The position numbers and the translations under genes are program-made. Positions 37,072-46,371 of a DNA stretch of 64,000 nucleotides are shown here, piece after piece. This DNA is from Chryseobacterium aahli. GTDB taxonomy: Bacteria > Bacteroidota > Bacteroidia > Flavobacteriales > Weeksellaceae. The notes under the pieces are model-generated. The model was not told where the DNA came from, did no database searches, and worked only from the letters and a program-made list of their open reading frames with translations. The first letter of the stretch is position 1; the number at the start of each line of letters is the position of its first letter. Location: positions 1-64,000 of the forward strand of contig NZ_JALDNB010000012.1 in NCBI RefSeq assembly GCF_022699665.1, in the 5' to 3' direction.

Positions 37072-37761
37072 ATGACAGGTTATTATCTTATTATAGGAAT
37101 CTCAATGCTCCTAAGCTGGCTGGTTTCCTCAAGATTGAAATCTAAATTCGAGTATTACTCAAACGTACATCTTAGAAATGGACTTTCAGGAAAAGAAGTG
37201 GCAGAAAAAATGTTGAGAGATAACGGAATCAACGATGTTCAGGTAATATCGGTTCCGGGGCAACTCACAGATCATTATAATCCAGCAGACAAAACAGTGA
37301 ATCTTTCAGAAGGTGTTTATATGCAGAGAAATGCAGCGGCAGCGGCGGTTGCGGCTCATGAATGTGGTCATGCAGTACAACACGCAGTTGGTTATTCGAT
37401 GTTGCAGTTGAGATCCAAATTAGTTCCGGTAGTAAGTATCAGTTCTAATTTAATGCAATTTGTTTTGATGGGAGGTATCGTTGTAATGGCGATGAGCGGA
37501 AACAAAATAGTACTTCTGATTGGAGTCATTATGTTTGCATTGACAACACTTTTTGCATTCGTAACACTTCCGGTGGAATATGATGCAAGTAACAGAGCGA
37601 TGAAATGGCTGAAAGATACAGGGACAGTAACTGCTGAAGAATTTGTTGGAGTGAAAGACAGTCTGACCTGGGCGGCAAGAACCTACTTGGTAGCAGCTCT
37701 TGGATCATTGGCGCAGCTTCTGTATTTCGCTTCTTTACTAATGGGCGGCAGAAGAGATTAA
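37072..37761 (+). CDS. YugP-type zinc metallopeptidase
   Basis: The 229-residue membrane protein has an N-terminal helix (YYLIIGISMLLSWLVSS), the zinc motif AAHECGHAVQHAVGYS (HExxH-like HECGH) near residue 100, and two further helices (LMQFVLMGGIVVMAM, IVLLIGVIMFALTTLFAFVT). The ending EYDASNRAMKWL is typical of the family (Zn_peptidase_2, YugP). The substrate is not known. It is one of the few plus-strand genes. Its stop is three bases from the stop of the convergent YigZ-type gene. Confidence 0.9.
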   Translation: MTGYYLIIGISMLLSWLVSSRLKSKFEYYSNVHLRNGLSGKEVAEKMLRDNGINDVQVISVPGQLTDHYNPADKTVNLSEGVYMQRNAAAAAVAAHECGHAVQHAVGYSMLQLRSKLVPVVSISSNLMQFVLMGGIVVMAMSGNKIVLLIGVIMFALTTLFAFVTLPVEYDASNRAMKWLKDTGTVTAEEFVGVKDSLTWAARTYLVAALGSLAQLLYFASLLMGGRRD

Positions 37762-37764
37762 AAT

Positions 37765-38370
37765 TTAGTCTTTAAAATCAAAAGAAATATGTTGCATCTC
37801 AGAAAGTTTTTCTGAGATGTTTTCTTTTTGCGCTGTTTTTAAAGTAGCGGTAAGAATACAGTTTTCATCAGCATCAAAATTCAAAACTTTTGCGTCAAAC
37901 TTTGAAAGTAAAGTGAAAATTACATTTTGCTGATTGAAGTTAAACTGAATTTCAATCTCGATTTCTAATTCTTTAGTGATGATTTTAGCTTCTTCTAAAG
38001 TGATTTTAGCAGATTCTTTATACGCTTTTACCAAGCCTGAAACTCCCAGTTTTGTACCACCATAATAACGCACGCTGATGACCAAAATATTGGTGATTTC
38101 ATTTGCTAAAAGTTGATTGTAAATGGGTAGGCCTGCACTTCCAGAGGGTTCTCCATCATCATTTGCGCGATAATTTTCTCCATTCAAACCCATTCGGAAA
38201 GCATAACAATGATGAGTCGCTTTTGGATGTTCTGATTTTACTTTTTCTAAAGCATTTTTAAGTTCAGTTTCATTATTTACCGGAAAAGCAAAACCTATAA
38301 ATTTGCTTCCCTTTTCTTTGAGAAGTATGTTTTCAATAGGTTTATCAATGGTTTTATATTCGTGTATCAT
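37765..38370 (-). CDS. YigZ/IMPACT family protein
   Basis: A 201-residue protein of the UPF0029/IMPACT family. It has KEKGSKFIGFAFPV, HHCYAFRMGLNGENYRANDD and GEPSGSAGLPIYNQL, which are the family marks, and a C-terminal DUF1949-like ferredoxin fold domain. The family is linked with translation control in eukaryotes and has no settled bacterial role. The 3' end of the gene carries the terminator hairpin of the opposite gene. Confidence 0.9.
   Translation of the reverse strand: MIHEYKTIDKPIENILLKEKGSKFIGFAFPVNNETELKNALEKVKSEHPKATHHCYAFRMGLNGENYRANDDGEPSGSAGLPIYNQLLANEITNILVISVRYYGGTKLGVSGLVKAYKESAKITLEEAKIITKELEIEIEIQFNFNQQNVIFTLLSKFDAKVLNFDADENCILTATLKTAQKENISEKLSEMQHISFDFKD
37795..37830 (+). 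terminator. Terminator of the YugP-type gene, inside the convergent gene
   Basis: CATCTCAGAAA (37795-37805) pairs perfectly with TTTCTGAGATG (37809-37819) around a 3-base loop, followed by TTTTCTTTTT. It lies 34 bp beyond the plus-strand stop, within the last codons of the opposing gene. Confidence 0.8.
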
Positions 38371-38382
38371 TTCCTTAAAATT

Positions 38383-39408
38383 CTAATTTGAATTTTCATG
38401 AAATTCCATAAGATTATCTCTGAATTGTTTAATTTCAAAAGGTTCATGCTGAAATCTTGGTGCTTTAGTTCCGTTTTCAATTTGGAGATTTTCATTTTTA
38501 ATAACAATGGTTTCATCCCACAAATTAGCATCTATAAATTGTTGTAAAACTAAATTTCCACCTTCAACAATTACTGATTGAATCTGTAATTCATATAATT
38601 TTTTAATCAACTTTTCAATGAATCCTTCTCTCTCTGTTTTGATAAATCTAATATTTCCTTCATCGGAATTTTTTATAGAATTAAATACCAAAGTTTCCGC
38701 TTCATTGTTATAAATGTGATAATCACTCGGAACTTTTAAATCAATATCAATCAAGATTCTTATAGGATTTCTTCCCGTCATCTCTCTTGTGGTAAGGCTC
38801 GGATTATCGCGCAAAGCAGTCATTGTTCCAATCAAAATGGCATGTTCGTTATTTCTTAATTCATGCACATATTGTTTCGTTAAAGAATTGCTGATCTGTG
38901 TGGGTTTAAAATCTTTATCTATAAATCCGTTTCCTGATTGTGCCCATTTTAGAACGATAAAAGGACGCTTTTTCTCATGATAGGCGAAGAATCTTTTATT
39001 TAAATCAATACATTCTTTTTCCAAAACTCCGGATAGCACTTCGATCCCTGCATCCTGAATAATTTTTTTCCCTTTTCCGTTCACTTTATCATGAGAATCC
39101 ATTGCGCCGATAACGACTTTTTTAAATCCTAATTCCACGATTTTTAAAGCACATGGCGGTGTTTTTCCAAAGTGAGCACAAGGCTCCAGTGAAACATAGA
39201 TGGTAGATTCTGGGATTAGGCTTTTGTCATCAACAGAATTGATGGCGTTGATTTCCGCATGGTTTTCTCCTGCTTTATGATGGTAACCCTCACCAATAAT
39301 CTTTCCGTTGTGAACAATCACGCTCCCTACCAAAGGATTTGGATAGGTGTCTCCCGTAGCTTTTTTAGCTAGCTCGATGCATCTTTTTATATAAAATTCG
39401 TCTTGCAT
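38383..39408 (-). CDS. ribD: Riboflavin biosynthesis protein RibD
   Basis: This is a bifunctional deaminase and reductase, steps two and three of riboflavin synthesis. I choose the ATG at 39408 (MQDEFYIKRCIELAKKATGD), 341 residues, because the seven codons upstream are not family-like. The N-terminal deaminase has the zinc motifs GENHAEINAI and EPCAHFGKTPPC. The C-terminal reductase has RPFIVLKWAQSGNGFI and SVIVEGGNLVLQQFI. Operon neighbour is the YigZ-type gene 12 bp downstream. Confidence 0.93.
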   Translation of the reverse strand: MQDEFYIKRCIELAKKATGDTYPNPLVGSVIVHNGKIIGEGYHHKAGENHAEINAINSVDDKSLIPESTIYVSLEPCAHFGKTPPCALKIVELGFKKVVIGAMDSHDKVNGKGKKIIQDAGIEVLSGVLEKECIDLNKRFFAYHEKKRPFIVLKWAQSGNGFIDKDFKPTQISNSLTKQYVHELRNNEHAILIGTMTALRDNPSLTTREMTGRNPIRILIDIDLKVPSDYHIYNNEAETLVFNSIKNSDEGNIRFIKTEREGFIEKLIKKLYELQIQSVIVEGGNLVLQQFIDANLWDETIVIKNENLQIENGTKAPRFQHEPFEIKQFRDNLMEFHENSN

Positions 39409-39467
39409 GATATGAAAAAGCGAAGACAAATTTCTTTGCTTCGCCTGTGTAAATTGTATTAAATATT

Positions 39468-41273
39468 TTAATCTCCAGAAATGATATTGTGCAGATTCTG
39501 CTTCAAAGTTTCTAGGTGACCTTTTTTATTGTCAATCGTATTATATGTTTCTGTAAGCATCGGGTTTTCTCTCGATGGTTTTTTGAAGAACGATAAATTA
39601 TTTTCCAGTTTTACGATTTCAGCTTCAAGATCAGAAATCTGGCTCTTAATTTTTCTCGCTTTGTCTGTCAATTGGTTTTCAGATAAACCTTCTTCTTTCA
39701 GCTCCAATTCATTGATTTTATTCAGCTTTAATTTTTCTCTTAAAGTCTTATTAAATTCAGAGTTGATGCCGATTTTATCTCTAGGAACTTTTCCGATGTT
39801 GTTCCACGCAGTTTTAATATTTTCAATTTTCTCGATGCTTCCTTCTTCGTCAGAAATGGTTTTAAGCTCTTCAAGAATTTCTTTTTTCTGCTTATAATTT
39901 TCTTTCCAGTTGTCAGTAGAAGCACTGCTTTTTTCTCTGTAATTATTAAAAAATGTGTTACAAGCCTCACGAAATTCGTCCCAGATTTTATTGGTCATAC
40001 TTTTTGGTACGTGACCGATTTTTTTCCAGTCTTCCTGAAGTTTTTTGAAAAGAGCAACCGCAATATCCCAATCTTCAGAAAGCATATTGTCTTTTGCAGT
40101 CTGAATCAATTTCAGTTTTTCATCTAGATTATCCTGTTGAGAGCCTTTTAATGACTTATAGTAATTGTTTTTTGTAGTATTAAAACTTCTCAAAGTAGAT
40201 TTAAAATCATTCCAATTGTTGTTGGATAATTTTCTAGGAACACTTCCTGTTTTTAGAAATTCTGAACGAAGCTCTTCCACTCTTTTGATAGAGTTCTGCC
40301 AATAATTATGGTTTGGAGTGTCTTTCGGCTCAGATAATTTTTTGATCTCAGCAATGATTTCGTTTTTCTTCTCGAAATTGGCATTTTGCTCAGTTTCAAT
40401 CGCTGCAGAAAGTTCAGATTTTCTTTCGTGAATTTTGTTTGAAATTTCTTTAAACTCGTCCCAGGTTTTCTCACGGAATTCTTCAGCTACCGGCTCTGCT
40501 TCTTCTTTCCAAAGCTTGTGAAGATACTGTAATTCGTTTAAGGCTTTTTGTACAACCGGCTCATTTTCCAACTCTTTTGCACGGGCAATAATGTGTTGTC
40601 TTTTTTCAAGATTGTGGCTGTATTCCTGTTCAAGAAATTCTTTATTAAGATCCAACATCTGATAAAACTGATTCAAATGATGGAAATAATTATTGTTGAG
40701 AATTTTAAATTCAGATTTTGCAACCTGTCCGGCTTTTGACCACTCTTCTTTAATCTCACGAATCGATTTGAAAAGATTGACTCCAGGCTCAGAATTGGTG
40801 TACAAATTTTTCAATCTGTCAATTAAGCTTTGACGGTGATCAAGATTTTTTTTCTGTTCTTCTTCCTGACCTTTTTGAAAAGCATCGTGCTTTTCTTTGT
40901 AAATATGAATCAGTGCAGAAAGTTTAGACTGTGCAGGGTGCTCATAACTGAAGTTTTCAGGTGCATTTCCGGCGTCTGCATGTTCGTGCTTTTTGTCTTC
41001 AATCTCATCGTGAATGGCGTGATTTGCTATTTCTTTCAATGCATTAAACTGTCTGAAATTTTCTCCTGCAGTTGTAGAATTGATGATTTTTTCCATTTCT
41101 TTCAAGGCATCAGCCAGAGAAATATCTGCATCTACATGTTCTTCTGTATGTTCAGCTTCTTCTTCGTGGGGCGTTTCTTCAGAAGAAACTGTAATTTCAG
41201 ATGTTTCCTGTTGAGTTTCCTCGGTAGAAATTTTATTTTCTTCGTTTTCAGAAAGGTTGTTTTCTGTAGTCAT
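39468..41273 (-). CDS. DUF349 repeat protein
   Basis: The 601-residue cytoplasmic protein has an acidic N-terminus rich in Glu/Ser/Thr (about residues 1-60), then several DUF349 helical repeats of about 70 residues each. The repeats show the pattern W..aG.vpk....W..F......F (for example EDWKKIGHVPKSMTNKIWDE and NNIGKVPRDKIGINSEFNKT), and a coiled coil closes the protein (KIKSQISDLEAEIVKLENNL). Function is unknown; the family is near universal in Bacteroidota. Confidence 0.9.
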   Translation of the reverse strand: MTTENNLSENEENKISTEETQQETSEITVSSEETPHEEEAEHTEEHVDADISLADALKEMEKIINSTTAGENFRQFNALKEIANHAIHDEIEDKKHEHADAGNAPENFSYEHPAQSKLSALIHIYKEKHDAFQKGQEEEQKKNLDHRQSLIDRLKNLYTNSEPGVNLFKSIREIKEEWSKAGQVAKSEFKILNNNYFHHLNQFYQMLDLNKEFLEQEYSHNLEKRQHIIARAKELENEPVVQKALNELQYLHKLWKEEAEPVAEEFREKTWDEFKEISNKIHERKSELSAAIETEQNANFEKKNEIIAEIKKLSEPKDTPNHNYWQNSIKRVEELRSEFLKTGSVPRKLSNNNWNDFKSTLRSFNTTKNNYYKSLKGSQQDNLDEKLKLIQTAKDNMLSEDWDIAVALFKKLQEDWKKIGHVPKSMTNKIWDEFREACNTFFNNYREKSSASTDNWKENYKQKKEILEELKTISDEEGSIEKIENIKTAWNNIGKVPRDKIGINSEFNKTLREKLKLNKINELELKEEGLSENQLTDKARKIKSQISDLEAEIVKLENNLSFFKKPSRENPMLTETYNTIDNKKGHLETLKQNLHNIISGD

Positions 41274-41343
41274 AGCAAATCTTTTATGTGAGTGGCGTTA
41301 TTTCTCTATATGTAGTAAAAGCCTAATAAAGTACTAATTTATG

Positions 41344-42081
41344 TTATTTTTTTTTATTATTCCAAATTTCCCAGGCTTTTTCTGCTTGTTGCTCAAGCAT
41401 GTAATATCCGTTCACCGTTTTTGCTTCATTTTCAGCAGATTTAATGATGAATTTTGAGTAATTCGGATTGTAAATTAAGTCAATCACCAAGTGATCTTTT
41501 GAAAGTCCGTCAAAAGGAAAATCCAAACAGTCATCTGTATTTGGGAATGTTCCGACAGGTGTACATTGGACGATGATTTTATGATTTTCTACGGTTTTTT
41601 TATCTAAATTTTCAAAATTTAAATCTGAATTTCTCGAAACTATTTTTGATGAAATTCCATTTTTAGTTAAAACATATTGAATTGCTTTTGCAGCGCCGCC
41701 ATTTCCTAAAATCAAAGCCGAATTTTGATGTGCTTTTCTGTGAATTTTTAATGTTTTTTCAAAACCAAATGCATCGGTATTGTAACCTGTTTTTTTACCG
41801 TCATGAATCAAAACACAGTTCACGGCACCAATTTCTCGGGCTTCATCACTTAAATCATCCAGATAATCAATAATTTTTTCTTTGTAAGGAATTGTGACGT
41901 TGAAGCCTAAAAGCTCAGAATCTTTAAATAAATTTTCGACCTCATCAATTTCCTGAAGGTCAAAAATCTGATATGAAAAATGAGTGAGCATCTGCTTTTG
42001 AAATTTTTCTTCAAAAAAATTCTTAGAAAAAGAATACGAAATGTTTCTCCCGATGAGACCTAGTTTTTTATTGGAATCCAT
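41344..42081 (-). CDS. aroE: Shikimate dehydrogenase
   Basis: AroE reduces 3-dehydroshikimate to shikimate with NADPH in aromatic amino-acid synthesis. This copy is 245 residues, slightly shorter than usual. Visible are the substrate site (KLGLIGRNISYSFSKNFFEE), the catalytic-Lys segment FNVTIPYKEKIIDYLD and the nucleotide loop ILGNGGAAKAIQYVL. It sits between the DUF349 and endonuclease genes, all on the minus strand. Confidence 0.92.
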   Translation of the reverse strand: MDSNKKLGLIGRNISYSFSKNFFEEKFQKQMLTHFSYQIFDLQEIDEVENLFKDSELLGFNVTIPYKEKIIDYLDDLSDEAREIGAVNCVLIHDGKKTGYNTDAFGFEKTLKIHRKAHQNSALILGNGGAAKAIQYVLTKNGISSKIVSRNSDLNFENLDKKTVENHKIIVQCTPVGTFPNTDDCLDFPFDGLSKDHLVIDLIYNPNYSKFIIKSAENEAKTVNGYYMLEQQAEKAWEIWNNKKK

Positions 42082-42092
42082 AATTCAAAAAT

Positions 42093-42122
42093 AAAAAAAA
42101 GACCGAAAAAATCGGTCTTTTA
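42093..42122. terminator. Terminator after the endonuclease gene
   Basis: AAAAGACCGA and TCGGTCTTTT pair around a short A loop, 22 bp beyond the stop at 42144. It separates the T9SS endonuclease from aroE. Confidence 0.85.
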
Positions 42123-42143
42123 GTTGAATAATATTTAGTTTAA

Positions 42144-43955
42144 TTAATCTACGATGAATTTTGAAGTACTGTTGTCTGTTTTCAGGATATAAACTCCTTT
42201 GGTAATTCCGTGAAGATTGATTTTGTTTGAATTTTTAAAAGGATTTTCAATCGACTTGATTACTTTTCCTGATAAATCATAAATTTCAGCTTTTACAATT
42301 TTGTTTAAGTTTTCACCTTTTACAAAAAGCTCATTGTTTTTTACCGGGTTAGGGTAGATGCTGAAAGATTTTTCTTTTGTTGTTTCAGAAGTTGATAGTG
42401 CGCTAAAACATGTCCAGGTAAGATCGTCTAACGCAACTCTATTGCCATTATTACTGCTAGGCGGGTTAACTATTTTAATCACAACATTTCCTGAGATATT
42501 GATATTATTAATTGTGGCAATTGTCATGCTTTTATCTGCTGTATAAGGAATTGTCCCTACAAGGTTGCCATTTATTAAAACATTGAGTGTACCAGCAGTA
42601 CTTCCGTATTTTAATTGTGTTTTTATTTGCAAGTTTTGAATTCCACCAGAAAGAGTAGTGCTTGTGAGTTCGCTATCTCTAAGTGTTATAGCCTTACCAT
42701 TAATTACTTCATCTACTCTAGAATCAGTTGATGTCCATGTGATGCCGTTGTTAGTCCAAGTTCTGGTAGCATAAGCAGGATTTGTAGAGGTCGGAATGTT
42801 TGTAAAGTCTTCTGTTCCACAGCTGCTGCCTCCAGGTTGTCCTGCTAATGTAGTTTCATTTGCAATATTGCTTTGAGGAGATGGGTTTCCTGCTGCATCT
42901 TTAGCAATTACATAGAAATTGTAAGCGGTTAAAGGAGTCAGCCCCTGAACAGTTGCTGTTGTTCCTGATACTGTAGCTTTATATACAGAATTTGCATAAA
43001 TATCATATCCGGAAACTCCTATATTGTCTGTTGAAGCTGTCCAGCTCAATGCAACAGTGTTTGATGTCGGATTATTTGCAACTAAATTAGTTGGAGCGGT
43101 CGGAGCTTGTGTGTCAATAACAGGAGTTCCCCAGACAGCAGTTACGTATGATGGGTTGTCGATGTAAGGGTTTCTGTTACCCTGAAAAATGTATGATGCG
43201 TTGTTTCTTGCAATTTCTGTAGGAGATACAGGATCCATGGCATGCCATGCTAAAAGTTGATTAAGTTCCCAAGTCTGTAAGCCAGGATAGGCGGAACCTC
43301 CCAACATATTTCCGGAAGAGAACCCGGAAAGCTGAGTTTCGTATCTTGTTACAAAATAAAAAATCATTCTTGCTACATCACCTTTGAATGCATCGATAGG
43401 CTCGAATACAGTTCCTGCGTATCCGGGTGATACTGAATTTCCCAGTTTAGATCCGTTTTGTGATGTTATAGAAGGAGTATTGTTAACTTTTCCGAATGGA
43501 TAACTCGATCTTATACCATTTACTTTACCGTCTGTGGCTCTGATGAAGTGAATATCAGAAACCATTGGAGAATTTTCATTGAATAAACTTTGTGGTACGA
43601 TATGTTCTCTGTTGTAGCAGTCACCTTCAATATTATAATTACCGCATTGATCTGGTGATCCGTAGGTGAAAGTATAAGGATCTGTTCCGTTCGGGTTTTC
43701 AGAATAAATGTCTAAAATAGTATTGTCATTTTCAAGCCCGGGAATTCCTGAAATATTATCACGATCGGTAGTGGCGTAGCCTGTCCATAATCCACCATAG
43801 CCTTTATCCTGATGTCCATTTGTAATGATTAAACTCAGTTGGGTTTTCAGGGCTGCTCCCGTACCAATAGCATTGTCATAATATCCAGTCGGAATTTGTG
43901 CAAAAGTATTGACAAAAAGAATACTTAATACAAAAGAAAATAGAATTCGCTTCAT
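42144..43955 (-). CDS. Secreted endonuclease I with FN3 and T9SS sorting domain
   Basis: 603 residues. Order: signal peptide (1-19), endonuclease I domain (about 20-275) with GDCYNREHIVPQSLFNENSP and DIHFIRATDGKVNGIRSSYP as the catalytic His/Asn region, a fibronectin type III domain (about 285-370, APTAPTNLVANNPTSNTVAL), a beta-sandwich region (375-515), and a type IX sorting tail (IYPNPVKNNELFVKGENLNK ... GVYILKTD). It should be exported to the surface or medium and cut DNA or RNA, probably for nutrition or biofilm turnover. Confidence 0.9.
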   Translation of the reverse strand: MKRILFSFVLSILFVNTFAQIPTGYYDNAIGTGAALKTQLSLIITNGHQDKGYGGLWTGYATTDRDNISGIPGLENDNTILDIYSENPNGTDPYTFTYGSPDQCGNYNIEGDCYNREHIVPQSLFNENSPMVSDIHFIRATDGKVNGIRSSYPFGKVNNTPSITSQNGSKLGNSVSPGYAGTVFEPIDAFKGDVARMIFYFVTRYETQLSGFSSGNMLGGSAYPGLQTWELNQLLAWHAMDPVSPTEIARNNASYIFQGNRNPYIDNPSYVTAVWGTPVIDTQAPTAPTNLVANNPTSNTVALSWTASTDNIGVSGYDIYANSVYKATVSGTTATVQGLTPLTAYNFYVIAKDAAGNPSPQSNIANETTLAGQPGGSSCGTEDFTNIPTSTNPAYATRTWTNNGITWTSTDSRVDEVINGKAITLRDSELTSTTLSGGIQNLQIKTQLKYGSTAGTLNVLINGNLVGTIPYTADKSMTIATINNINISGNVVIKIVNPPSSNNGNRVALDDLTWTCFSALSTSETTKEKSFSIYPNPVKNNELFVKGENLNKIVKAEIYDLSGKVIKSIENPFKNSNKINLHGITKGVYILKTDNSTSKFIVD

Positions 43956-43974
43956 TTTTTTTTAAATTGGAAGG

Positions 43975-43982
43975 CAAATCTA
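43975..43982 (-). promoter_or_regulatory. -7 box of the endonuclease gene
   Basis: The minus strand reads TAGATTTG, a perfect TAnnTTTG match 20 bp upstream of the ATG at 43955. No clear TTG at -33. Confidence 0.5.
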
Positions 43983-44005
43983 CGAAAAATATTAACCGTA
44001 ATATG

Positions 44006-45211
44006 TTAATTTTTAGTAATGTAATCTTTACTTATTTTTGAGAAAAACCAAGAAATAGAAATTCCGAATATTGAAGCGGTTGCAGCAACTATTAAATAAT
44101 TTTCTGTCACAATTTTCACAGGGAAAGGTAAGGTTTCAACAGCTTTGAAAAACTCAGTTTTCAATTGAAAAAAACATAGTGCTGTTCCCAAAAGTAAGCC
44201 TGAAATAACACCTAAGACAACAATTAAAATTCCCGTGTAGAAATATGTTTTCCTTAAATGACTTAAAGGAAATCCTAAAGAAATTAATGATTTTGCCTGT
44301 TGCTTTTTGTCGAGTTGTAAGATAATAATTGCTCCGGCCAGATTGAATGTTGTAATAAAAATGACCAAAGCGAATATTAAATAAATGAAAAGTTTTTCTG
44401 TATTTATCATCTTCCAGAAAGCAGCGTTCTCTTCCTGTTTAGTTTTAATTTCGACTCCTTTGCCGATTGATGAAAGTAAATCCTTTTTTACCTGATTAAT
44501 TTTGTCAGGATTTTTAAGTTTAATTACAATTTGGTAAGCCGAGTTTTTTGGAAGATCAAGAAGTTCTTCAGATAGCTCAATCGGTGCAATGATATAATTG
44601 TTTAATTGATCATTTCCCGGAAAAATACCGGTAACCAGAATATTCTTTTTGTTGTAAATATCTTCTTCTTTATTGATAATTCCGGTTCCGGATTTTGGCA
44701 TAAAAACCGTAGCGAAATTATTCAAAGTATCAACAGGAATCGAAAGTCGCATTTCGAGACCGTGTTCCATAATAACTTCATTGGAATATTGAAAGCTGGG
44801 ATATTTACCAAAAAAAATGGTAGTGTCAATCGGGTTTACTTTAATATAAGAAGAATCTACACCTCGTAAATACCCAATGTCACCTTTTCCGTTATAATTG
44901 AGATAAACTTTTTCCTCAATCACACGGGAGAAATTCAGAATTTCTGTATTCTTTTTTAAAATACCTTTAATCTTATCAAAATCTTTTATGGTTTTCCCCG
45001 ATGTACTTTTAATCGTTAAATCGGCATGAAGATTTGAAATCAAATTCTGATTAAATACCTCTAAGCCTGAAAATACAGAGATAATGACAAACATTGCTGC
45101 AACGGCAACCGTCATAGCACCCACCGCCAGCCACGTAATAAATGTGACTGCCGTACTTCCTTTTTTAGATAAAAGGTAGCGTGAAGCTATGTAAAATGCA
45201 ATGTTTTTCAA
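44006..45211 (-). CDS. LolC/LolE-type ABC transporter permease
   Basis: The 401-residue inner-membrane protein starts with a helix (TFITWLAVGAMTVAVAAMFV), has a large periplasmic MacB-like domain (about 50-260) and ends with three helices of the FtsX fold (LIFALVIFITTFNLAGAIII and later). This matches LolC/E permeases, which release lipoproteins from the inner membrane. The ATPase partner is not in the window. It lies six bases after rbfA. Confidence 0.85.
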   Translation of the reverse strand: MKNIAFYIASRYLLSKKGSTAVTFITWLAVGAMTVAVAAMFVIISVFSGLEVFNQNLISNLHADLTIKSTSGKTIKDFDKIKGILKKNTEILNFSRVIEEKVYLNYNGKGDIGYLRGVDSSYIKVNPIDTTIFFGKYPSFQYSNEVIMEHGLEMRLSIPVDTLNNFATVFMPKSGTGIINKEEDIYNKKNILVTGIFPGNDQLNNYIIAPIELSEELLDLPKNSAYQIVIKLKNPDKINQVKKDLLSSIGKGVEIKTKQEENAAFWKMINTEKLFIYLIFALVIFITTFNLAGAIIILQLDKKQQAKSLISLGFPLSHLRKTYFYTGILIVVLGVISGLLLGTALCFFQLKTEFFKAVETLPFPVKIVTENYLIVAATASIFGISISWFFSKISKDYITKN

Positions 45212-45217
45212 GATGGT

Positions 45218-45577
45218 TTACAATACAGGATTGTCGCCTTCGCCTCTCAGTTCTTTTTCTATTTTTTCTACATCATCAAGAGCGGTATCCAGATAAAAGC
45301 TGAGCTGAGGAATTACACGAACCTGCTTAGCCATTTTCTGACCAAGGAAATTTCTGTACTGTGCTTTGTTAGTCTCAATTTCTTTCATGATTGAAGCTCT
45401 GAATTCCTGCGGGAAAATGCTTAAATAAATTTTTGCAACCCCCAAATCCGGAGAAATTTTGACATCAGAAACCGAAACTAAAAAACTTTGTTTGCTTTCT
45501 GCTGACTGTTTGCGGAACAATTCTGCGAAATCTTCCTGTATAATTTGTGCTACTTTTCTTTGTCTGTTACTTTCCAT
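45218..45577 (-). CDS. rbfA: Ribosome-binding factor A
   Basis: RbfA helps mature the 30S subunit, including the 5' end of 16S rRNA. 119 residues, with the KH-like fold marks MESNRQRKVAQIIQEDFAEL and VRVIPQLSFYLDTALDDVEK. The sequence extends slightly beyond with GEGDNPVL. It forms an operon with the downstream permease gene. Confidence 0.93.
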   Translation of the reverse strand: MESNRQRKVAQIIQEDFAELFRKQSAESKQSFLVSVSDVKISPDLGVAKIYLSIFPQEFRASIMKEIETNKAQYRNFLGQKMAKQVRVIPQLSFYLDTALDDVEKIEKELRGEGDNPVL

Positions 45578-45585
45578 AAGTTCTG

Positions 45586-45593
45586 CAAATTTA
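45586..45593 (-). promoter_or_regulatory. -7 box of the rbfA promoter
   Basis: The minus strand reads TAAATTTG, a perfect TAnnTTTG, only 9 bp before the rbfA ATG. If used, the transcript would be nearly leaderless. Confidence 0.45.
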
Positions 45594-45751
45594 CTATTTT
45601 TGTTTGAATTGCTTATTTGAAAATAAACGAAACCATCAAATTTTCGATTAATTAAGCGAAAACGGTCTTGAAATCATCTTCAGCTCAATTTTCTGTAAGT
45701 GAAAACTGATGATATGATGATTTCAGTAGACTTTAAAACAATATAAAATTT

Positions 45752-46150
45752 ATGAAATTAGAACATATCGGTATTGCGGTAAAAACTTTAGGTTTTTCTG
45801 ACGAGCTTTTTGAAAAGCTTTTAGGAAAAAAATCATATAAAAATGAAACGGTGGAAAGGGAAGGAGTGACCACCTCTTTTTATCAAATCGGTGAAAGTAA
45901 AATAGAGTTGCTTGAAGCTACCAATCCTGAAAGTCCGATTTCTAAATTCATCGAAAAAAAAGGCGAGGGGATTCATCATTTGGCATTTGGAGTAGAAAAC
46001 ATCATTGAAGAAGTGGAAAGATTAAAAAAAGAAGGTTTTCAATTTATCTCCGAAGAACCTAAAGAAGGTGCTGATAACAAATTAGTTGTCTTCCTTCATC
46101 CAAAATCTACGAACGGAGTCTTGGTAGAACTTTGCCAAGAAAAACCATAA
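45752..46150 (+). CDS. mce: Methylmalonyl-CoA epimerase
   Basis: This 132-residue glyoxalase-fold enzyme interconverts the (R) and (S) forms of methylmalonyl-CoA. Metal and fold marks are MKLEHIGIAVKTL, SKIELLEATNPESPISKFIE, GEGIHHLAFGVENI and a final NGVLVELCQ. It is read on the plus strand, divergent from rbfA, and the tRNA gene follows 62 bp downstream. Confidence 0.93.
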   Translation: MKLEHIGIAVKTLGFSDELFEKLLGKKSYKNETVEREGVTTSFYQIGESKIELLEATNPESPISKFIEKKGEGIHHLAFGVENIIEEVERLKKEGFQFISEEPKEGADNKLVVFLHPKSTNGVLVELCQEKP

Positions 46151-46156
46151 AAAATT

Positions 46157-46185
46157 TTGTAGTGAAAGAAATTTTACTATTTTTG
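46157..46185 (+). promoter_or_regulatory. Promoter of the CAU-tRNA gene
   Basis: TTG at 46157-46159 and TATTTTTG at 46178-46185 are separated by 18 bp, a full match to the Bacteroidota primary sigma promoter (TTG, about 19 bp, TAnnTTTG). The tRNA begins 28 bp after the -7 box. Confidence 0.75.
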
Positions 46186-46212
46186 CAAACACAAAATTTA
46201 ACCAAATTTTGA

Positions 46213-46286
46213 GGTCCTATAGCTCAGTTGGTTAGAGCACCTGACTCATAATCAGGTGGTCCCTGGTTCGAGCCCAGGTGGGACCA
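46213..46286 (+). tRNA. tRNA with CAU anticodon (Ile2 or elongator Met)
   Basis: The 74-nt cloverleaf is complete: acceptor GGTCCTA with TGGGACC, D arm GCTC/GAGC, anticodon stem CCTGA/TCAGG with loop CTCATAA (anticodon CAU), variable loop TGGTC, T stem CCTGG/CCAGG with loop TTCGAGC, and discriminator A. The CCA end is not encoded in full. The C4-G69 and C5-G68 pairs resemble tRNA-Ile2, whose C34 is changed to lysidine by TilS, more than elongator tRNA-Met, but the identity stays uncertain. Confidence 0.92.
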
Positions 46287-46290
46287 CATT

Positions 46291-46326
46291 AAAAAAAGCA
46301 CTTACATTGTCGTAAGTGCTTTTTTA
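46291..46326. terminator. Terminator after the tRNA
   Basis: AGCACTTAC (46297-46305) pairs with GTAAGTGCT (46312-46320), with A7 before and T6 after. It can stop both the tRNA transcript and the convergent serine-hydrolase transcript. Confidence 0.85.
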
Positions 46327-46371
46327 TTTTAATTTAGATAAGTATGATTTTATTTTACAATGTATTGATTT

